Below are positions 16,434-27,900 of a DNA stretch of 64,000 bases, piece after piece. Every line of letters begins with the position of its first letter. Position 1 is the first letter of the stretch. The translations under genes were made by a program, and so were the position numbers. The DNA is from CF-118 sp035934385 (lineage in GTDB: Bacteria > Chloroflexota > Dormibacteria > Dormibacterales > Dormibacteraceae), in assembly GCA_035934385.1 (NCBI GenBank), contig DASYXY010000008.1, forward strand, positions 62,001-126,000. Direction: 5' to 3'. The notes beneath the pieces were generated by a model. The model was not told where the DNA came from. It did no database searches and saw only the letters and a list, made by a program, of their open reading frames with translations.

Positions 16434-16507
16434 TTGGGCTGGCCAGCCTGCCCTGGGCCACCCGGCAAGGGCGCCAACAGCCGGAATCGTGGCCCGGCGC
16501 CACCGTC

Positions 16508-16516
16508 TGGTACTAT
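16508..16516 (+). promoter_or_regulatory. Extended -10 promoter for rpmG-secE-nusG
   Basis: TGG followed by TACTAT is an extended -10 element. It lies in the 151-bp gap between the divergent dehydrogenase gene and rpmG. The expected transcript start (about 16523) coincides with the base of the next hairpin. Confidence 0.5.
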
Positions 16517-16523
16517 TGACACC

Positions 16524-16549
16524 GCCTAGGAAACCTAGGCTTTTTTCTT
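16524..16549 (+). terminator. Terminator-like hairpin at the 5' end of the rpmG transcript
   Basis: GCCTAGG and CCTAGGC pair around an AAA loop and are followed by a T tract (six T, then CTTT). In form it is a short intrinsic terminator, but it lies between the likely promoter and rpmG with no upstream plus-strand gene. It could attenuate the operon or protect the mRNA 5' end. Confidence 0.55.
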
Positions 16550-16570
16550 TCCCCAACCAAAGAGTCAAGC

Positions 16571-16720
16571 ATGGAAGAAGTCATCACCCTCGCCTGTGGC
16601 GTCTGCAAGCGACGCAACTACACCACCCTCAAGAACAAGAAGAACGATCCGGACCGGATCGAGCTCAGCAAGTACTGCAGGTGGTGCCACAAGCACACCC
16701 CTCACAAGGAGACCAAGTAG
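16571..16720 (+). CDS. rpmG: Ribosomal protein L33
   Basis: A 49-residue protein starting MEEVITLACGVCKRRNYTT. Two CxxC pairs (C9/C12 and C36/C39) form a zinc ribbon, so this is the zinc-containing form of L33, a large-subunit protein near the E site. The position just before secE-nusG is the classic place for rpmG. The gene is 6 bp from secE and certainly cotranscribed. Confidence 0.95.
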   Translation: MEEVITLACGVCKRRNYTTLKNKKNDPDRIELSKYCRWCHKHTPHKETK

Positions 16721-16726
16721 GCCGGC

Positions 16727-16969
16727 ATGGCAGTAACCGCTAAGAACCGCGCAGGTGGAGGCGACTCCGCAGCTTCCGGCACCGGCTCGCGCCGTTTCTT
16801 CCGGGAGGTCCTCGACGAGCTGCGCAAGGTCGTCTGGCCGACGTGGGGTGAGCTGTACCGGTACACGCTCGTGGTGATCGTCACGGTCATAATCCTCGGC
16901 GTCTTCATCGGCGGCGTCGACTACGCCCTGTCCAACGTCTTGCGGCAATGGCTGTACGTGAAGCACTGA
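16727..16969 (+). CDS. secE: Protein translocase subunit SecE
   Basis: 80 residues, the short single-span form typical outside gamma-proteobacteria. A glycine/serine-rich N-terminus leads to the amphipathic helix 'FFREVLDELRKVVWPTWGEL' with the conserved VxWP motif. One transmembrane helix follows (about residues 46-66). It clamps the SecY channel and is essential for export. Its TGA overlaps the nusG ATG by one base. Confidence 0.96.
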   Translation: MAVTAKNRAGGGDSAASGTGSRRFFREVLDELRKVVWPTWGELYRYTLVVIVTVIILGVFIGGVDYALSNVLRQWLYVKH

Positions 16970-17535
16970 TGGCAGTAGAGAAGACCGCGGCAGAGAAGGC
17001 GCCCGAGACCGACGCCCAGTGGTACGTCGTTCACGCATACTCCGGCCACGAGGAAAAGGTCAAGAAGAACCTCGAGAAGAGGATCGAGTCCATGGACATG
17101 CAGGACAAGATCCTTCAGGTGCTCGTGCCGATGGAGGACGAGATCGAGATCAAGGACGGCAAGCGCCGCCACGTCCAGAAGCGAATCTTCCCCGGCTACA
17201 TCCTCGTCCGCATGGTGATGTCGAACGAGTCGTGGTTCGTGGTTCGCAACACCCCAGGCGTGACCAGCTTCGTGGGATCGGCGAACAGCCCGGTGCCCCT
17301 GCAGGAAAAAGAGGTCAGGGCGATCCAGAAGCAGATGAAGCAGGAGGCGCCGAAGATCCGCGTCGAGTTCCAGGTCGGCGAGTCGGTGCGGGTCGTCGAC
17401 GGACCGTTTACCGACTTCCATGGCAAGGTCGACGAGATCAACCCGGAGAAGGGCAAGCTCAAGGTGCTGGTCAACATGTTCGGCCGCGAGACCCCGGTGG
17501 AGCTCGACCTGCTGCAGGTCGAGAAGGTCCACTAG
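16969..17535 (+). CDS. nusG: Transcription termination/antitermination factor NusG
   Basis: 188 residues from the ATG that overlaps the secE stop; a GTG seven codons upstream lies inside secE and is unlikely. The NGN domain starts at 'WYVVHAYSGHEEKVKKNLE' and contains 'IFPGYILVRM' and 'VRNTPGVTSFVG'. The C-terminal KOW domain reads 'VDGPFTDFHGKVDEINPEKG'. It binds RNA polymerase and couples it to the ribosome or Rho. Confidence 0.97.
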   Translation: MAVEKTAAEKAPETDAQWYVVHAYSGHEEKVKKNLEKRIESMDMQDKILQVLVPMEDEIEIKDGKRRHVQKRIFPGYILVRMVMSNESWFVVRNTPGVTSFVGSANSPVPLQEKEVRAIQKQMKQEAPKIRVEFQVGESVRVVDGPFTDFHGKVDEINPEKGKLKVLVNMFGRETPVELDLLQVEKVH

Positions 17536-17576
17536 CCGGACACATATAAGAAGGACGAGGGAATCTCGAGGTTTCG

Positions 17577-18005
17577 ATGAGCAAGAAGAAGATCCGAACC
17601 GTGTTGAAGCTGGAGCTGCAGGCCGGCCGGGCCACGCCCGCGCCGCCTGTCGGCACGGCCCTGGGCCCGCACGGGATCAACATCATGGAGTTCACCAAGG
17701 CCTACAACGAGCGAACGCAGAGCCAGGTGGGCGACGTGGTCCCGGCGGAGATCACGATCTTCGAGGACCGCAGCTTCACGTTCATCCTGAAGACGCCGCC
17801 GACGGTCAACCTGCTGAAGAAGGCCGCGGGCGTGGAGAAAGGCTCACCGAAGCCGAATCGAGAGAAGATCGGGCGGGTCACGCGTCAGCAGATCCGCTCC
17901 ATCGTCGAGACCAAGCAGAAGGACCTCAACGCGTACCAGTTCGAAGCCGCCTCGAAGATGATCGAGGGGACCGCCCGCTCGATGGGCCTCGAGGTTGTGG
18001 AGTAG
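17577..18005 (+). CDS. rplK: Ribosomal protein L11
   Basis: 142 residues, complete. The N-terminal domain has the proline-rich 'GRATPAPPVGTALGPHGINI', where thiostrepton-class drugs act together with 23S rRNA. The C-terminal rRNA-binding domain ends 'KMIEGTARSMGLEVVE'. It follows nusG by 41 bp and precedes rplA by 9 bp in the usual L11-L1 pair. Confidence 0.97.
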   Translation: MSKKKIRTVLKLELQAGRATPAPPVGTALGPHGINIMEFTKAYNERTQSQVGDVVPAEITIFEDRSFTFILKTPPTVNLLKKAAGVEKGSPKPNREKIGRVTRQQIRSIVETKQKDLNAYQFEAASKMIEGTARSMGLEVVE

Positions 18006-18014
18006 CGACGGGTA

Positions 18015-18746
18015 ATGCCGAAGAAGAGGGGTAAGAAGTACATCGAGGCGGCCAAGAAGGTCGAGGCCGCGCTCGCGGCGAACGGCGACGGCGGGCTCGG
18101 GCCCGAAGAGGCCTGCAAGATCGTCAAGGAGACGTCGATCTCGAAGTTCGACGCGACCGTCGAGGCTCACATTCGTCTTGGCGTAGACCCGCGCCACGCA
18201 GAGCAGATGGTGCGAGGGTCGGTCGTGCTGCCCAACGGCACCGGCAAGAAGGTGCGCGTCGCGGTATTCGCCACGGGCGACAAGGTGCGCGAGGCGCAGG
18301 AAGCGGGCGCCGATTACGTCGGCGGCGAGGACCTGGTGAAGAGGGTGTCCGAAGGCTGGACCGACTTCGACGCCGCCGTCGCGACTCCGGACATCATGTC
18401 CAAGGTCGGTCCGCTCGGGAAGATCCTGGGCCCGCGCGGCCTCATGCCCAACCCGAAGTCCGGCACCGTCACGTTCGACGTCTCGCGGGCCGTGCGCGAG
18501 GTGAAGGGCGGCAAGGTCGAGTTCAGGACCGACAAGTTCGGCATTGTCCACGCGCCGATCGGCAAGGTGTCGTTCGAGGACGGCCAGCTGCACCAGAACC
18601 TGGTGGCGCTCGTCGACGCGCTGCTGCGGAACAAGCCGGCCACCTCGAAGGGCCAGTACCTCCGCACGTTCTTCCTCACCGCGACGCAGGGACCCTCAGT
18701 TCCGATCGACGTCAAGGAAGCGGCAAGGCTCCAGCTAGCGGGCTAG
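18015..18746 (+). CDS. rplA: Ribosomal protein L1
   Basis: 243 residues, normal for L1 of the ribosomal stalk, also commonly an autoregulator that binds its own mRNA. Signatures include 'VLPNGTGKKVRVAVF', 'MSKVGPLGKILGPRGLMPNP' and 'KFGIVHAPIGKVSF'. In nearly all bacteria rplJ comes next; here a 39-kb gene intervenes. Confidence 0.97.
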   Translation: MPKKRGKKYIEAAKKVEAALAANGDGGLGPEEACKIVKETSISKFDATVEAHIRLGVDPRHAEQMVRGSVVLPNGTGKKVRVAVFATGDKVREAQEAGADYVGGEDLVKRVSEGWTDFDAAVATPDIMSKVGPLGKILGPRGLMPNPKSGTVTFDVSRAVREVKGGKVEFRTDKFGIVHAPIGKVSFEDGQLHQNLVALVDALLRNKPATSKGQYLRTFFLTATQGPSVPIDVKEAARLQLAG

Positions 18747-18858
18747 CGCCTTTCCTCGTCGGCTCGCAACGCAAGGTTCGTTAGTACTTCCTTACCACGA
18801 GCCGGCGCCCAACCCAATTCTTCACTCTTGAAGAGCGCGCACTTTCCCGAGGCGACCC

Positions 18859-18886
18859 TTGACGACAATCAAGGCCCGTGTAGTAT
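18859..18886 (+). promoter_or_regulatory. Sigma-70-type promoter for the giant gene
   Basis: TTGACG (18859-18864) and TAGTAT (18881-18886) are separated by 16 bp, the best -35/-10 pair in the window. Transcription would start near 18893, leaving a leader of about 56 nt to the first GTG or 140 nt to the alternative start. The rest of the 202-bp gap after rplA (18747-18948) holds a weak 7-bp stem (18760-18766 with 18798-18804) without a T tract, and no gene or clear rplA terminator. Confidence 0.6.
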
Positions 18887-18948
18887 TCCGCAGCAGCCGG
18901 GGGGCTGAGAGTTCTCGTTCTTCTGAGTTAACGCGTCGTTCCTAGGGA

Positions 18949-21900
18949 GTGGTAGGTGCACGAGAGGGAGCCCCTCGGGGTCACGGCCGCGCACACGCGC
19001 GGGCCCGTCACGGTAGTCCAGGAGCAAGCCGCCTGAAACTTTTGCTCCTGAAGGCGGCCACCGGGACAGGCGCCTTTGCCGCGCTTGTCGCAGGCGTCCT
19101 CACCATTCAGAACTTCACCAGCTACAGCTCGATCCTTCCAACAACAACTCAGGCCACGAAGTCCCAGACCGCCTACGTCCCCCAGTCGCGGATCTACGCC
19201 GTCGCGATCGATCAGACCAAGAACCAGGCGGTCATCACGATGACCCCCTTCACCTCCGCCGCCCTGGCCTCCGCATTCGGCCGGCAGTACGGGATGCAGC
19301 TGATCACGTTCGTTCCCTCGTTCGGCGAGTACGTCTTCACTCTGCCCCAAATCACGATTGGCGCTGGCGTCGGGCCGCATACGGCGACCGTCTACTTCCC
19401 GCCCAACGCCACGTCGAGCGACATCAACGCCTTCCTCAGCCAGAACGCCTTGACCGTGATCTCGTGGGCGTCTACGGATGACAGTGCCGGTCGCACCGCC
19501 GTCGTCCTTCTCCCCCAGGTCAAGCCGGTCCTGGTGAACGCGACGACAGGCGTGTGGGCCGCCCAACTTCCGGTCAACCTCGGCCAGAGCAACATCGACG
19601 CATGGGCGCAGACGAACAGCGCACACGTGATCAGCTACAACCCGGCAACCGGCCAGCTGCTGCTCCAGGGTCCCAAGCCACAGCCCGTCTACGTCCGCAC
19701 CGTCTACCACCAGCCAAGCGTCAAGACGAGCGTCAATGGTGTGACGGGCCAAACCGCGAAGCTCTACGTCGCGTTCAAGTCGGGCACGACCTTCAACCAG
19801 GCTCAGCAGGAAGTCCAGCAGGCCGGCGGTCAGATCACCAGCTACAACAGCAACACCGAGCTCGCCACGATCACGGTGCCAATCTCGAAGGAGGCCCAGG
19901 CGAGCGCAGCGCTGTCGTCGTCGGCGCAGGTGTCGTGCGTCAGCGGTTCGTCGACCGCGTGTCCCGGCATCACTGCTTCGCCGACCGACACCACTGGTTC
20001 GTCTACGTCGACAGACACCACGAACCAGACCCCGACCACCTCGACCACAACAGGGACCGGATGGACGAGCACGGACGTACCGCCCGCCCCAGCCACCAGC
20101 ACGTCGGCGCTTCAGCTGGTGGCCGCCGCCACCGATGGCCATGTCACGCTCACGTGGACGGCTGTCAGCAACGCGCAGGCGTACCAGGTGTACCGCGCAT
20201 CCGGCACGAACACTCCGACGCTGGTGGCCACGACGACCGCAACCACGCTCACTGATGTCGGCGGCGTCGTCGGAACGCAGTACGACTACAGGATCATCCC
20301 CGTTCTGGCCGCCGGTCCCGACGCGACTCAGGCGCAGACGGCAACCGCGACCTGGGTCGCTGACACGTCGATGCCGGCCCTGCTCAAGACATCCCCACAA
20401 ACATCCACGCTGAGCGGCTCGGTCGCGCTGAGCGCCGAGGTTCGAACCGGGGACGGGACCGCGACGGTGACGTGGAGCATGACCGCCCCGAACGGCACGA
20501 CCACGCTGATGGCGACGGCCACGTCGACGTCAACCAATGCCGACCCGCTCACCGGCTCCGCGGTCGGTGTGTGGGACTCGCGCGCGCTGAAAGACGGGCT
20601 GTACACGATGGTGGTCACCGTCACCGACGGCGCCGCGCACAGCACGCAGGTCGCCACGCAGGTGGCTATCAACAATGCGGCGCCGGCCGCGCCTACCGCT
20701 CTCGGCGCGTCGACACAGGGTGCGACGGTTGTGCTGACATGGCGCCAGCCGGCCGCGGCGAACGGCGCGAAGTACGTCGTCTCGAAGGACAGCGACGTCG
20801 AGCCTATCGGTGAGGTGGCGGCGGGCGCGCTCTCCTGGACCGACGAGAACGCGGGCGTGGGCTCGCATTCCTACACGGTCTCGCTCGAGGACCAGTTCGG
20901 CCACGACAGCCCGTCGGTCAGTGTCTCCACGACGGTCACCTCGAACAACCCGTCGAGCGGAGCTCCGTCGCTGTGGGTGACGCTGCCCAACGGACAGCAG
21001 CTGGCGGGCGGTGGCGCCGTCGACGATCGCGTGCTGTTGATGACCGACGCGACGGCCTCCGGCAACGTGCATTTCCAGTACTCGACCGGCGGCTTGACGT
21101 GGACTGACGTAAGCGGTCCGATGTCTTGCTCGCCGCAGTGCGCTGTCGATTGGAACGTCAACAGCCTGGCGCACGGCCACTACCTGGTTCGAGTCGTTAC
21201 GTCAGGCGGCACCAGCTTGGCGAGGGACCTGATCGCGCGTGGCGACGGTGGGCTGCCCGCTCCGGAGCGACCCAACGTCCTGCAGACGCCCGATGGCGTT
21301 CTCGTCACCTGGAGCGCGGCGACGAACGAGCTCGCCACCAAGTACGCGGTCAGCCGGACCAATGGCGGTGAGTGGCAGGTCCTCGACGTCGTTGCGGGGA
21401 CTCAGTACCTCGACCGCACCGTGCAGCCGGGTAGCAACGAGTACAGGGTCCAGGCGTACAACTCGGATGGCGCGATCGGTCAAGCGTCGGTAACGGCGAC
21501 GATCGTCGTGGCCGCGGTCACGCGCAGCAGCAGCTCCTCGACTGCGGCCCAGCTCGCTGCACCGATGAACGTGCGGACGCTGAGCGGGTCCGGGTCGGTG
21601 ACTGTGGCCTGGGACTCGGTCGCTGGCGCCGCCGGTTACGTGGTCCAGCGGGCCTGGAGCGCCAACGGTCCATTCGCGGACCTGGGCCGCACCGGCGAGA
21701 TGCTGTACCGCGACAGCGCCCCGGTAGGTGGCGTTGCGTACTACCGAGTGATCGCATTTGCGGGTGGCCAGGACGGCCTCGCCTCCGAGGTGGTCTCGGC
21801 GACCGTGGTGCCGACCGCCGCCACCTCGACGGCCGGCGGCGCGTTCCAGCTCGGAGCGGGCGGTTCTGCGCCAATCGCGTCGACACCCGGCACTATCACG

Positions 21901-24900
21901 CTGGGCGCTTCACAGGCGACCGGGACTGCGGGTTCGCGGCTCGCGATCACGGCCTCCGGCACTGCGTCGGCAAAGGTGACCTCGGTCGACGTGCAGGCGC
22001 TCCAGTCGGGCACGTGGTACGTGGTGGGTGAGCTGTCCGCGCTGCTAAGTGGTTCGACGTGGACCGCCGCGGGCACCGTGCTGACCGACAGCCTTTCCGA
22101 GGGCAGCCACCAGTTCCGAGCGGTCGCACTCGCCGCGAACGGCACGCCGGTCGGCGCGACCGCTCCCTCGACGGTGACGATCTTCCACACGGCCGCGGCA
22201 GTGACCGGCGTCAGCGCCACGATAGCCGACAACACAGTGAAGGTCGGCTGGAACGGTGGCGCCACGGGCACGACGTACAACGTGTACCGCGCGATCGGCG
22301 CGGGCGGCTTCGCCCTCGCGGCGACAGGTATCGGCGGAAGCACGTGGTCGGACGCCGCGCTCGCGGGATCCCAGGCGACCGGTTACGTCGTCACGCAGAC
22401 CGACGGTGTCGGCAACGAGAGTGCCTTCTCGCAAGCGGTGTGGGTGACGACCCCGAGCTCCTGGCGAGACGGCGCGCCGCCGTCGATCACAGTGCTGACG
22501 CCGAACGCCGCCGAGCGGCCGCAGCAGGCGCTGCTCGACCTGGCAGCCGAGGTCACCGCCGCCGGCGGCCTGTCGCTCGTCGACTTCTCATTCGCCCCGA
22601 GCGGCAGCTCGGCGTGGCAGTCGATCGGCAACCTCAAGCCGGAACCGCCGGCTTCGCCTTCGACTCCCAGTGGACCGAGCCTCGCCGCAGTAGTCGGCAC
22701 TGTCTGGACCACAACGCTCAACACCACCGGCCTGGCCGCCGGCGGGTACGACCTCCGCATCACCGCGACTGACAATCAGGGCCGCGCCGCCCAGCAGCTC
22801 GACCACTTCTACGTGGGAGCCGCGGGCGCCCGTGGCCCCCCAACCCAGGGCTTTGATCTCTCTATAGCGGCAACCACAACCGGCGTTCACCTGACCTGGA
22901 CGGGGACGGCGGGAGCAGTCTTCCAGGTTCGCCGAGCGTTCGGCGTCAACGGCAGCTTCTACTCGCTGGGCACCACCACCTCGAACTCTTACGACGACAC
23001 GGCGGCTTTGCCCGGCGACCTGTACAGCTACCAGGTCGTTCGCCTCACCTCCGCGCTGGGCTTCACGCCGGTGATGACGGCGACAGCACAGTCGGCGTTT
23101 ACCTCGAGCGGTACAGCCTCTTCGCCTGACGGCCATGTCGTGGTCGGCGTCCAGCATGCGAGCACCGACAGGCTCGCGCTGGCGGTCACCCCGGACATCG
23201 CGCCGCCTGTGATGGGCGTCGGCCTGACCGCCATCGGCAGCGCGTACGACATCAACGCGATCAGCCTCGCGAGCGGCGCGAATGTCCACCAGCTGGACCA
23301 GCCGGCAACCCTGACCTTCGCGTTGCCGGCAGGCGTGACCGAGGCGCAGGCGCAGACGATGAGCGTCTACCACTACGACGCGGTCAGGGGGACATGGGTC
23401 GTCGAGCCCACGACGCTCGACTGGCCGAACCGCCGCCTCGTCGCCACGGTCACGCACTTCAGCGTGTTCGCGGTTGGCGACCCGTGCGTCGGGTTGCTCG
23501 GCGAAGTTTGCTACGTGGACGCGGCCGCGGCCGCCATCACACTGACCGACCCGACCGGGCTCCTGACGCTGAAGGTCAACGACGGCGGCGGCAGCGTGAC
23601 GTTCGACGATGGCGTTGGAGGGTCGGCCACGCTCGGAACGGCGCCCCTGTCCATGACGTCCCTGGTGATCAACGCCGGGACTTCCACCGTCGAGGTGAAC
23701 GGCAACCTGAGCGGCCTCGGCGGCACACTCGAGATCGACGCCGGCACGATCAACGTCGACTCTGGCGGCTTCACCGTCGGCGCAAGCGGCCCCATCACCT
23801 TCAAGGCGATCGACAAGAGCAACGGCCACAGCCTGCTCGGCATCACGAGCACGCTGGGTGGGGTCAAGGCGAAGATCGACGTCAACGGCGCCACGATCAG
23901 CGGTGCGTCGGTCGACCTGGAGGCGATCTCCGGGACGGCAACCACGACCGTTAGCCTCGCCGGCCAGGACCTCTCGCTGGGCGCTCTGGCCGTCGCCTCT
24001 ACCGCCGGGTTCGACTCTCTGGCCAGCGATCCGCTGTTTACCGGTGGCAAGTTCCAGGTCGACGGCGGGAACGGCACCTGTCACTACACCAGCACCGACG
24101 CGACCGACTTCTTCGGGGTCACCAACTGCACGGGCATCCCGGCCAACGGCGCGACCGTGGGCAACATCGTCGAGGACGGCAGCAACAAGGCCATCAACCA
24201 TGGCGTCCTGCAGCTGATCTACACATCGGCGGTCAACGTCCACGGCAACTCGTCGATCACGGCGACCTCTGGCGACGTGACCATGGCGGCCACCACGAAC
24301 GTAGGCGCCAAGGTCGACGCCAACGGCGGCCCCGACCTGGGCAACTGGATCAGCTGCAACTCCTACTCGAAGGGCGACATCGTCAAGTTCAACGACAAGC
24401 GCTATGCGGCGCAGAACGACATCGCGTCGTCTTGCACCGATCCCAAGACCGACACGGCGAACTGGAGCGACGCCAATTCGACCGACTCGTCAGTGGTGAT
24501 CGCGCAGGTGTATGCGACCTCCAACAGCAAGCTCACCGACAGCAGCACCATCAACGCCACCGGCAAGGTCAACATCACCTCGAACCTGAAGACCGACATC
24601 GAGTCGAGCGCCGACTCGGAGACATCGGGCTCCGGTGCGTCCATCGGAGTCGCCGTCCTGACCACTGACTCCGAAGCGTTTATCGACAGCACCGCCGGCA
24701 CGCCGATCCTGGCCAACGGCCTGAACATCGCGGCCGACACCGACAACAAGGTGCCGACCGAGACCAAGTCGAGCCCCGGCGGCGCTTCCGGTAATGACAG
24801 CAGCGACAGCTCGAACAAACCGTCGGAGCGCCTCGGGGGCTCCGGCACCGATGGCTTCCAGTCCGGCTCTTCGACCAAGGGTGACAACCAGTCCAAGACC

Positions 24901-27900
24901 GCTGACGGTTCGCAGGATCTGAGCGCCGCGCTCGCGGTCACCGTCGACGTCGCGACGACCAAGGCCTACATCGCGCCGCAGGACCAGACGACCGCGCACA
25001 CGATCAACACCGGCACCGGCGGGCAGAAGGTGCACGCCGGCAGCAAGAACGTGAGCTCGGCGACGGCCGACGCGGGCAACATCAAGTTCACGCCGGACGC
25101 TCCGATGGTCACCGGCAACGGCGCGGCCGGCTTCCTGACCTCCGGCAAGACCTACTACTACAAGCTCACCGCGCTGTTCAAGGGCGACGGCAGCACGACG
25201 GTCACCGTGCCCGTCACGCTCCTCGGCTCGGGTGACACGCTGAACGTCGTGGACACAAGCAGCTTCGGCTCGATCGGCGACAAGGGCGTGCTGACGATCG
25301 ACCTGGTGCCGCAGGCGTGCGACTTCACCGTCGCCGGTCCAACGACCCTGACGCTGAACAACTGCGCGGGCGGCGTTCTGTTCGGAGCCAACGTAACTGG
25401 TGCGGACGAGAGCCTCCCCGGCGCCGAGACCAAGTACGCGGTGCCGATGGGCCAGACCGCTTCGACGCTGAACTGGACATCGGTCGTCAACGCGATCGGG
25501 TACCGCATCTACCGCACCAAGCTCGCCACAGACGCCAGCGGCAGTGAGGTCCTCCTCGACTCGACCATCGGCAACTCGTCGACGTTCTACGCCGACCAGT
25601 CCGTAAGCACTCTTCCGGGCTCCGCGCTGCCGACGAAGGACGACAAGTCGAACTTCGGCATCGCGGTCGCGGTCAACGTCGACATCATCGACACCGAGGC
25701 GTACCTCGCTGGAAACCTCAGCCTGCTCGCCGGCGGCGGCGTCACCGTCGAGGCGCAGGGGCCAGGCAGCGGCCAGTCTGCGTTCACGGCGCACTCGACG
25801 TCGGGCGCCGGCGGAAGCAAGGGCATCACCGCCGCCGGGTCGATCTCGGTCAACGTCGCGCTGAGCACGACGATCGCCGAGGTCCGAAACGCCGCCGGCT
25901 CGCCGGTTTCGATCACTGGCGACCTGAAGCTGAGCTCGACCTCGAACATGGCCAGCAACGGGACGGCTGACGCGAAGCAGTCGGGCGACGGCAACACCAG
26001 CGGTGTCGGCGTGTCGGTGGCCGTGAACGTCGTCAATGACACGACGTCGTCCGACGTCGCGAACGGCGCCGACCTGGTCGGACTCAAGAACCTCACCCTC
26101 ACAGCGGCGGCCAAGGACGCGATGACTACCAAGGCGGACGGTGGCGCCTCCTCGGGCAACGGCACCCTTACTCTCTCGGCCGAGGTCGCGATCGCGATCT
26201 CCAACGTGACGACGACAGCGTCGATCGGCACGGGACCCGACCTGAGCCTCGCGACCGGCGGCGCGCTCAGCGCCCATGCGACCCAGAACGCGACCACTAC
26301 CACGACCGCGAGCGGCGCGACCACGGGCGGCAACGCCGGCATCGGCCTCTCGCTGGGGCTGCTGATCGCCAACCATCACGTCTTTTCGCAGCTCAGCCGC
26401 AACCTGACCCAGAGCGCTTCAGCAAGCTTCGCTGCGGACGGGGCCTCCGCTAACGACACCGAGGCCAGCGCCAGCGACACCGGAGCCCCGGAGTCGACCA
26501 ACTCGAGCTCGACCGACAACAAGCCGGACTCGTCGGGCAAAGACGTCAACGCGAAGGCGGATGCGAACGTCGGCAACGGAGACGACCACGCCTCGAACGC
26601 CGGCGGGACGGGCGCGAGCTCGGATCAGAAGACCACGCCACCGGCGAAGAGCGGTGAGAACGGCGGCACCAAGCTGACGGTCGCCGCCGCGGCCGCGATC
26701 GTGATCCTTGATGCCAAGGCCGTGGCCACGCCCGCCGACGCGTTGACGATCACCAGCGCCGGCACGCTGACCCTGAAGTCATCCGAGGACACGGACTCGA
26801 AGGCGATCGCCAAGGCCAGCGCGACCAAGGCGCAGACGGCGAACATAGGCGCCGCGGCGGCGATCAACCTGGTGCATATCACCGCCCAGTCGAGTACCGG
26901 CATGAACGACGTGATCTCGGCCAAGGGCATCACGCTGGCCGCGGCGACGAACAAGACCGGCGCGCTGAAGGGCAACTGGAGCTCGGGCACCAGTTACAGC
27001 CAGGGCGATGTCGTCAAGGACCCGTTCGACACCAACATGTACGTCGCCCTCAACGACGTCGCCACAGACCTCGACGCGCCGCACTTCGATGCCACGAACT
27101 GGGCACTGGTCGGACCCTGGCTTCCTGGCTTTGACTACACCCAGGGCACCGTCGTGATCGACACCTTTGACGGCAAGGCCTATGTCGCGGCGAACGACAT
27201 AACCAACGACCAGGTCGGGCCGCACGCCGACTCGGCCAACTGGACGGTGGTCAGCAACGAGCCGGACGGCAAGAGCACTCTCGACACAGAGGCAACCGCG
27301 GGCGCGGGCGCCGGCAAGGTTGGAATCGCCGGCTCGCTCGCGCTCACCATCCTTGACTCCGAGGTTCACGCGGACCTCCTGCCGACAACCGGAGACAACC
27401 TGAACGGCGGCGATCTCGCGCAGTCGGCGACGAGCTCCGTCGACGTGACGGCCAAGGCGATGGCGAGCGACAAGGACGCCAAGACCGTCGGCATCGGTGC
27501 AGGCGCGGCGATCAACATCGTGGACGACGTCACGACTGCGCTGATCGAGGACGGGGCGCTGATCAGCAACCCACACAAGATCACGCTGACCGCCAACGGC
27601 ACGGACTCGATGACCACATATGCCGAGGCCGGGACGACGGGCGCGTCGGGCTCGACGCTGAGCCTCACCGCCGACGCGGCAATCGCATTGCCGACGGTGA
27701 CGACCACCGCCGCGATCCAGGGCACCGGCGCGCCCCAGGCGATCACCGCCTCGGACGCGATCTCGGTGAGCGCCACTCAGACCGCGAAGACGACCACCAC
27801 CGCCAAGGCCAACGCCGTGAACGGCACCGTGGTGATCGGTCTCGCCCTCGGCCTCGTGATCGCGAACGACTCGGTGACCGCCAGCGACACGCGCATCCTC

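Noticed and set aside
18893..18948. A CTGAGA sequence in the giant-gene leader, reminiscent of a TPP riboswitch
   Set aside because: The other conserved TPP segments are absent and the leader is too short.
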